A stretch of DNA of 8,209 bases. It comes from Acidobacteriaceae bacterium. Lineage in GTDB: Bacteria; Acidobacteriota; Terriglobia; Terriglobales; Acidobacteriaceae. The notes under the pieces are model-generated. The model ran no database searches. It was not told where the DNA came from and worked only from the letters and a program-made list of their open reading frames with translations. The stretch spans positions 1-8,209 of the forward strand of contig JAUTWY010000114.1 in assembly GCA_030838305.1 (NCBI GenBank), read 5' to 3'. This document shows positions 6,081 through 8,209 of the stretch, piece by piece (position 1 is the first letter of the stretch; the number at the start of each line of letters is the position of its first letter). The position numbers were made by a program, and so were the translations under genes.

Positions 6081-6098
6081 TTCTTCCCGTTCTTCCCG
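6081..6098. repeat. Tandem 9-bp direct repeat in the sigma/ARPP-1 intergenic region
   Basis: TTCTTCCCG occurs twice back to back (6081-6089 and 6090-6098) in the 218-base divergent region 5986-6203. It could be a regulator-binding site or a replication-slippage duplication. I see no convincing promoter for the ARPP-1 gene in the remainder of the region. Confidence 0.4.
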
Positions 6099-6203
6099 CG
6101 TAGTCGAGATGAGCGGCAGCAAGGCTCAAGGTTACGGCGGTAACAGAAACCAAAGCCCGCCCGTACCTGAGACTTAGCGAAGCCGCCATGCCGGAGGAGA
6201 ACT

Positions 6204-7337
6204 ATGCGTCCGAGATTATTTGTGGCAGTGGCAGTAGCCGTGGCCGGAATCGTCTGTCTGGACCAGCGGCTGGTTCAAGCCGGAGAGCAGCCTTCCGCCT
6301 CCAGCTACAAAGTGCTGGACCCGATCCGGCATGGAAGTCTGACCGTGTTTCCCGTGGCCGCTCCCAAGTCCTATGCCACGGCTGAGTTCCTCACATTAGA
6401 CGAAGGGCTGCGCTCAGGAGACGTGGTCGTGACTGAGTACGGAAACGTTCGTGGACTTTTGCGGCGGCGGCACATCACGCCGGCAATGCAGCACGATAGC
6501 GCCGAAGTAAACCGGCTCGTGCTGATCAACAATTCAAAACATCCGCTGCTGCTTCTCGCTGGGGAGATTGTCACCGGAGGTAAGCAGGACCGTGTGATCG
6601 GCAAAGATCGCATCGTGCCCCCGGAAAGTGATCCCGTCGATCTGAGCGTGTTCTGCGTCGAGCCGGGACGATGGGTCGCAACCAGCGATCATTTCGGAAC
6701 GTCTGGAACGACCTATGGAAGCGGCAGCGCCGGGGGAATTGGCGGCGGCGTATACCGCGGGGTCATGGCTCAACCATCGGTCCGCGCCAAAGCCATGGGC
6801 GATAAAGATCAGAACCAGGTTTGGGCGGAGGTGAGAAAGCAGCAACAGGCAATGGAAACGGTCGAGGTAGCCGCCTCAGCTGCCCCAGTGCCCACCACTT
6901 CCTACGCCCGCGTAATGGAAAACAAAGACGTCAAGGAAAAAGTGGACGAGGTTGCCCGGCCGATCGAACAGAACTACCAAAGTCTGATCAAGCAACTGCG
7001 CGATCGCAAAGCGGTCGGGGTCGTAGTAGCGGTGAACGGGCGCATCATCTGGTCCGATGTTTTTGCCAGCACCGAGTTGCTGGAAAAATATTGGCCCAAA
7101 CTGGTGCGCTCCTACGCGTCAGAAGCGGTCGTGACCCGCGCCAAAGGCGGCGAAGCGAGCCTGTCACAAGCCGAAGCGTTTCTGGCGGATAGGGATGGCC
7201 ACAAGGAGACGATTGAGAGCGAACCAGGAATCTACCGCCACACCGAGATCAGTGGTGATGGATTCAAGGCGTTCGCCCTGACGTCACTGCTCCCGAAAAC
7301 CGGATTCGATGTGCACGTTGCGAAGATGGCAGAGTAG
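6204..7337 (+). CDS. Secreted ARPP-1-family domain protein
   Basis: This 377-residue protein resembles the ARPP-1 domain family, named for association with ADP-ribosylglycohydrolase and rhodanese-phosphatase genes; its biochemical function is not established to my knowledge. Residues 1-26 look like a Sec signal peptide (MRPR, hydrophobic VAVAVAVAGIVC, cleavage VQA|G), so the mature protein should be periplasmic or extracellular. Family-like core segments are LLLLAGEIVTGGKQDRVIG (115-133), VDLSVFCVEPGRW (145-157) and NQVWAEVRKQQ. The conserved pattern continues in the C-terminal half with GVVVAVNGRIIWSDVFAS and LLEKYWPKLVRSYASEAV. A Gly-rich insert GGIGGGVYRGV (177-187) closely resembles one in the anti-sigma linker. 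The start at 6204 has GGAGGAG four bases upstream; an alternative ATG at 6188 is out of frame. The gene is divergent from the sigma operon and may be one of its targets, which is inference. Confidence 0.85.
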   Translation: MRPRLFVAVAVAVAGIVCLDQRLVQAGEQPSASSYKVLDPIRHGSLTVFPVAAPKSYATAEFLTLDEGLRSGDVVVTEYGNVRGLLRRRHITPAMQHDSAEVNRLVLINNSKHPLLLLAGEIVTGGKQDRVIGKDRIVPPESDPVDLSVFCVEPGRWVATSDHFGTSGTTYGSGSAGGIGGGVYRGVMAQPSVRAKAMGDKDQNQVWAEVRKQQQAMETVEVAASAAPVPTTSYARVMENKDVKEKVDEVARPIEQNYQSLIKQLRDRKAVGVVVAVNGRIIWSDVFASTELLEKYWPKLVRSYASEAVVTRAKGGEASLSQAEAFLADRDGHKETIESEPGIYRHTEISGDGFKAFALTSLLPKTGFDVHVAKMAE

Positions 7338-7357
7338 CTGGGCGGGTCGGGAAGGGA

Positions 7358-7371
7358 ACGGCTTCAGCCGT
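7358..7371. repeat. REP-like palindrome after the ARPP-1 gene
   Basis: ACGGCT-TC-AGCCGT is a perfect 6-bp inverted repeat beginning 20 bases past the ARPP-1 stop. No T-run follows on either strand, so it is not a standard terminator. Short palindromes with this ACGGCTTCAGCCGT core are, as I recall, frequent between acidobacterial genes. Whether it is a dispersed element cannot be judged from one copy. Confidence 0.55.
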
Positions 7372-7410
7372 GCTCTCCCAGCGATTCATGAGGTTGCATA
7401 TTTAACTGGC

Positions 7411-7458
7411 CACTAACCACGGGCACTGATCACTGACCACCAATCACTGAGCACCGGC
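7411..7458. repeat. Degenerate heptanucleotide tandem repeat (CACTGAN)
   Basis: Seven consecutive units all start with CAC and keep a 7-base period, except for one 6-base unit: CACTAAC, CACGGG, CACTGAT, CACTGAC, CACCAAT, CACTGAG, CACCGGC. The tract covers most of the gap between two convergent genes and runs into the 3' end of the HEAT-repeat gene, whose TGA stop (7444-7446, minus) lies across units five and six. It resembles the short tandem heptamer repeats known from some cyanobacteria. Its function is unknown. Confidence 0.6.
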
Positions 7459-8209
7459 CCCTGAATTCTCATACCACTTACGCCACGCCGCCGAATCGTT
7501 CGGCAAATGTTGTTTCGTAATATCGTTCAGCGCCTGAAAGGCCCAAGCGCGGGTTTGCGCATCCAGCGCCGGGTCATCCAAATAATTGATCAGTTCCGGC
7601 ACGGCCATCAGCCGCTGCTCGTGGGTCAACATGCCGGATTCCGCCAGGCTGCAAGCCGCTCGTTCGCGCACCAGAGGTGAAGGATCGTTGTGCATGCTCT
7701 CTAGGAGTGGCGCGATCGTCGAAGTTGTCCCCACCAATGCCAGGCCTTCGACCGCCCACCTCCGCGCATCTTCAGAATCTTTGCCCGACACTTTCATATG
7801 CGCCGTCAACACCTGCACCACGCGCTCGGCTTCGACTCCCCGGTTCCCGAGCAGGCCCAGGGTCCACAGAGCCCAAATCTTTTGCGCATGATTGGAGGAC
7901 TCGGCCTGCCCCACCAGACGGTTGACAGTCGATTCCGTTTTGCTCAGTCCATAAGCCGCGAGTTGCACTTCGATGCCGGACGCACGCACATTCTGATCAT
8001 TAGAATTAAGAGCCACAGTTGTGAGCTGGCTGAGTTGCGGATTCCACGTGAGCTTTCCCCGCCAGCTTTCGACGTGCGCCTGGATTTCGTCAGTAGCACC
8101 CGCGCTCCGGTTTACCGCGCGCGTCAGCAACACCTCAGCTTGGTTCTGCGGCTTCTGACGATCCAGATCGCGTTCCGAAAACTTGGCCGACCAAGCGGCA
8201 GGATTTCTT
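7444..8209 (-). CDS. HEAT-repeat protein (partial, N-terminus outside window)
   Basis: The frame is open from the stop at 7444 to the window edge, giving 254 visible residues. The GTG at 8133 is probably just an internal valine codon, since the frame continues upstream with protein-like sequence (NPAAWSAKFSERDLDRQK), so the true start lies beyond 8209. The protein consists of paired amphipathic helices of the HEAT/armadillo type, such as AQKIWALWTLGLLGN, ARRWAVEGLALVG, LVRERAACSLAESG and TRAWAFQALNDITKQ. These solenoids serve as protein-protein scaffolds. The end NDSAAWRKWYENSG matches a C-terminal pattern common in bacterial HEAT proteins. No catalytic residues, signal peptide or membrane segment are visible in this part. 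The last few codons are encoded by heptamer-repeat DNA. It converges with the ARPP-1 gene and shows no evident functional link to it. Confidence 0.85.
   Translation of the reverse strand, partial: RNPAAWSAKFSERDLDRQKPQNQAEVLLTRAVNRSAGATDEIQAHVESWRGKLTWNPQLSQLTTVALNSNDQNVRASGIEVQLAAYGLSKTESTVNRLVGQAESSNHAQKIWALWTLGLLGNRGVEAERVVQVLTAHMKVSGKDSEDARRWAVEGLALVGTTSTIAPLLESMHNDPSPLVRERAACSLAESGMLTHEQRLMAVPELINYLDDPALDAQTRAWAFQALNDITKQHLPNDSAAWRKWYENSGAGAQ

Noticed and set aside
7411..7458. CRISPR-like repeat array
   Set aside because: The units are 7 bases, adjacent, degenerate and without spacers, so this is a simple tandem repeat.

Overview
The window looks like a chromosomal segment from a Gram-negative soil bacterium, most likely an Acidobacteriota (Terriglobia-like) genome. 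This is an inference from several signs: moderately high GC; a secreted ARPP-1-domain protein; a zinc-finger anti-sigma factor with a C-terminal BNR/Ycf48-type region; a Gly-rich GGxGGGV(F/Y)RGV motif that I recall from acidobacterial TonB-like envelope proteins; and short palindromes and heptad repeats between genes. No rRNA, tRNA, insertion sequence, phage gene or CRISPR array is visible.

Layout, left to right. (1) lexA (+) appears complete, with the autocleavage Ala-Gly and the Ser/Lys dyad. Its -35/-10 pair sits so close to the ATG that the message may be leaderless. (2) A convergent minus-strand block follows: an outer-membrane barrel-like protein (2802 to 1840), a monohaem cytochrome c whose start overlaps it as ATGA (1843 to 1394), and thioredoxin trxA (1224 to 892), closed by a hairpin plus T-tract at about 821-859. 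(3) A Fur-family metalloregulator (2939-3385, +) is divergent from that block. The shared upstream region holds several copies of a TGC(G/A)AC half-site. (4) A second minus-strand operon contains an ECF-type sigma factor (5985 to 5086) followed by its probable anti-sigma partner (5007 to 3580), ending at a good intrinsic terminator at 3402-3437. (5) Divergent from the sigma gene is a secreted ARPP-1-family protein (6204-7337, +). (6) At the right edge a HEAT-repeat protein (minus strand) runs out of the window.

How the genes may work together. lexA controls the SOS response. The Fur-like protein probably represses itself and perhaps the divergent barrel/cytochrome pair in response to a divalent metal; its visible ligand set resembles iron-sensing Fur more than peroxide-sensing PerR. 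The sigma/anti-sigma pair would sense an envelope signal through a large periplasmic portion: a roughly 225-residue Gly/Gln/Ala/Pro-rich linker followed by Asp-box repeats. The divergent ARPP-1 protein carries the same Gly-rich motif, so it is a candidate target or partner. That three-gene set is the part of the window closest to an undescribed system. The link is inferred from gene position and one shared motif and has not been demonstrated.

No stretch longer than about 220 bases lacks a gene. The intergenic regions at 1-171, 793-891, 1225-1393, 2803-2938, 3386-3579, 5008-5085, 5986-6203 and 7338-7443 are covered by the site entries where something is visible.
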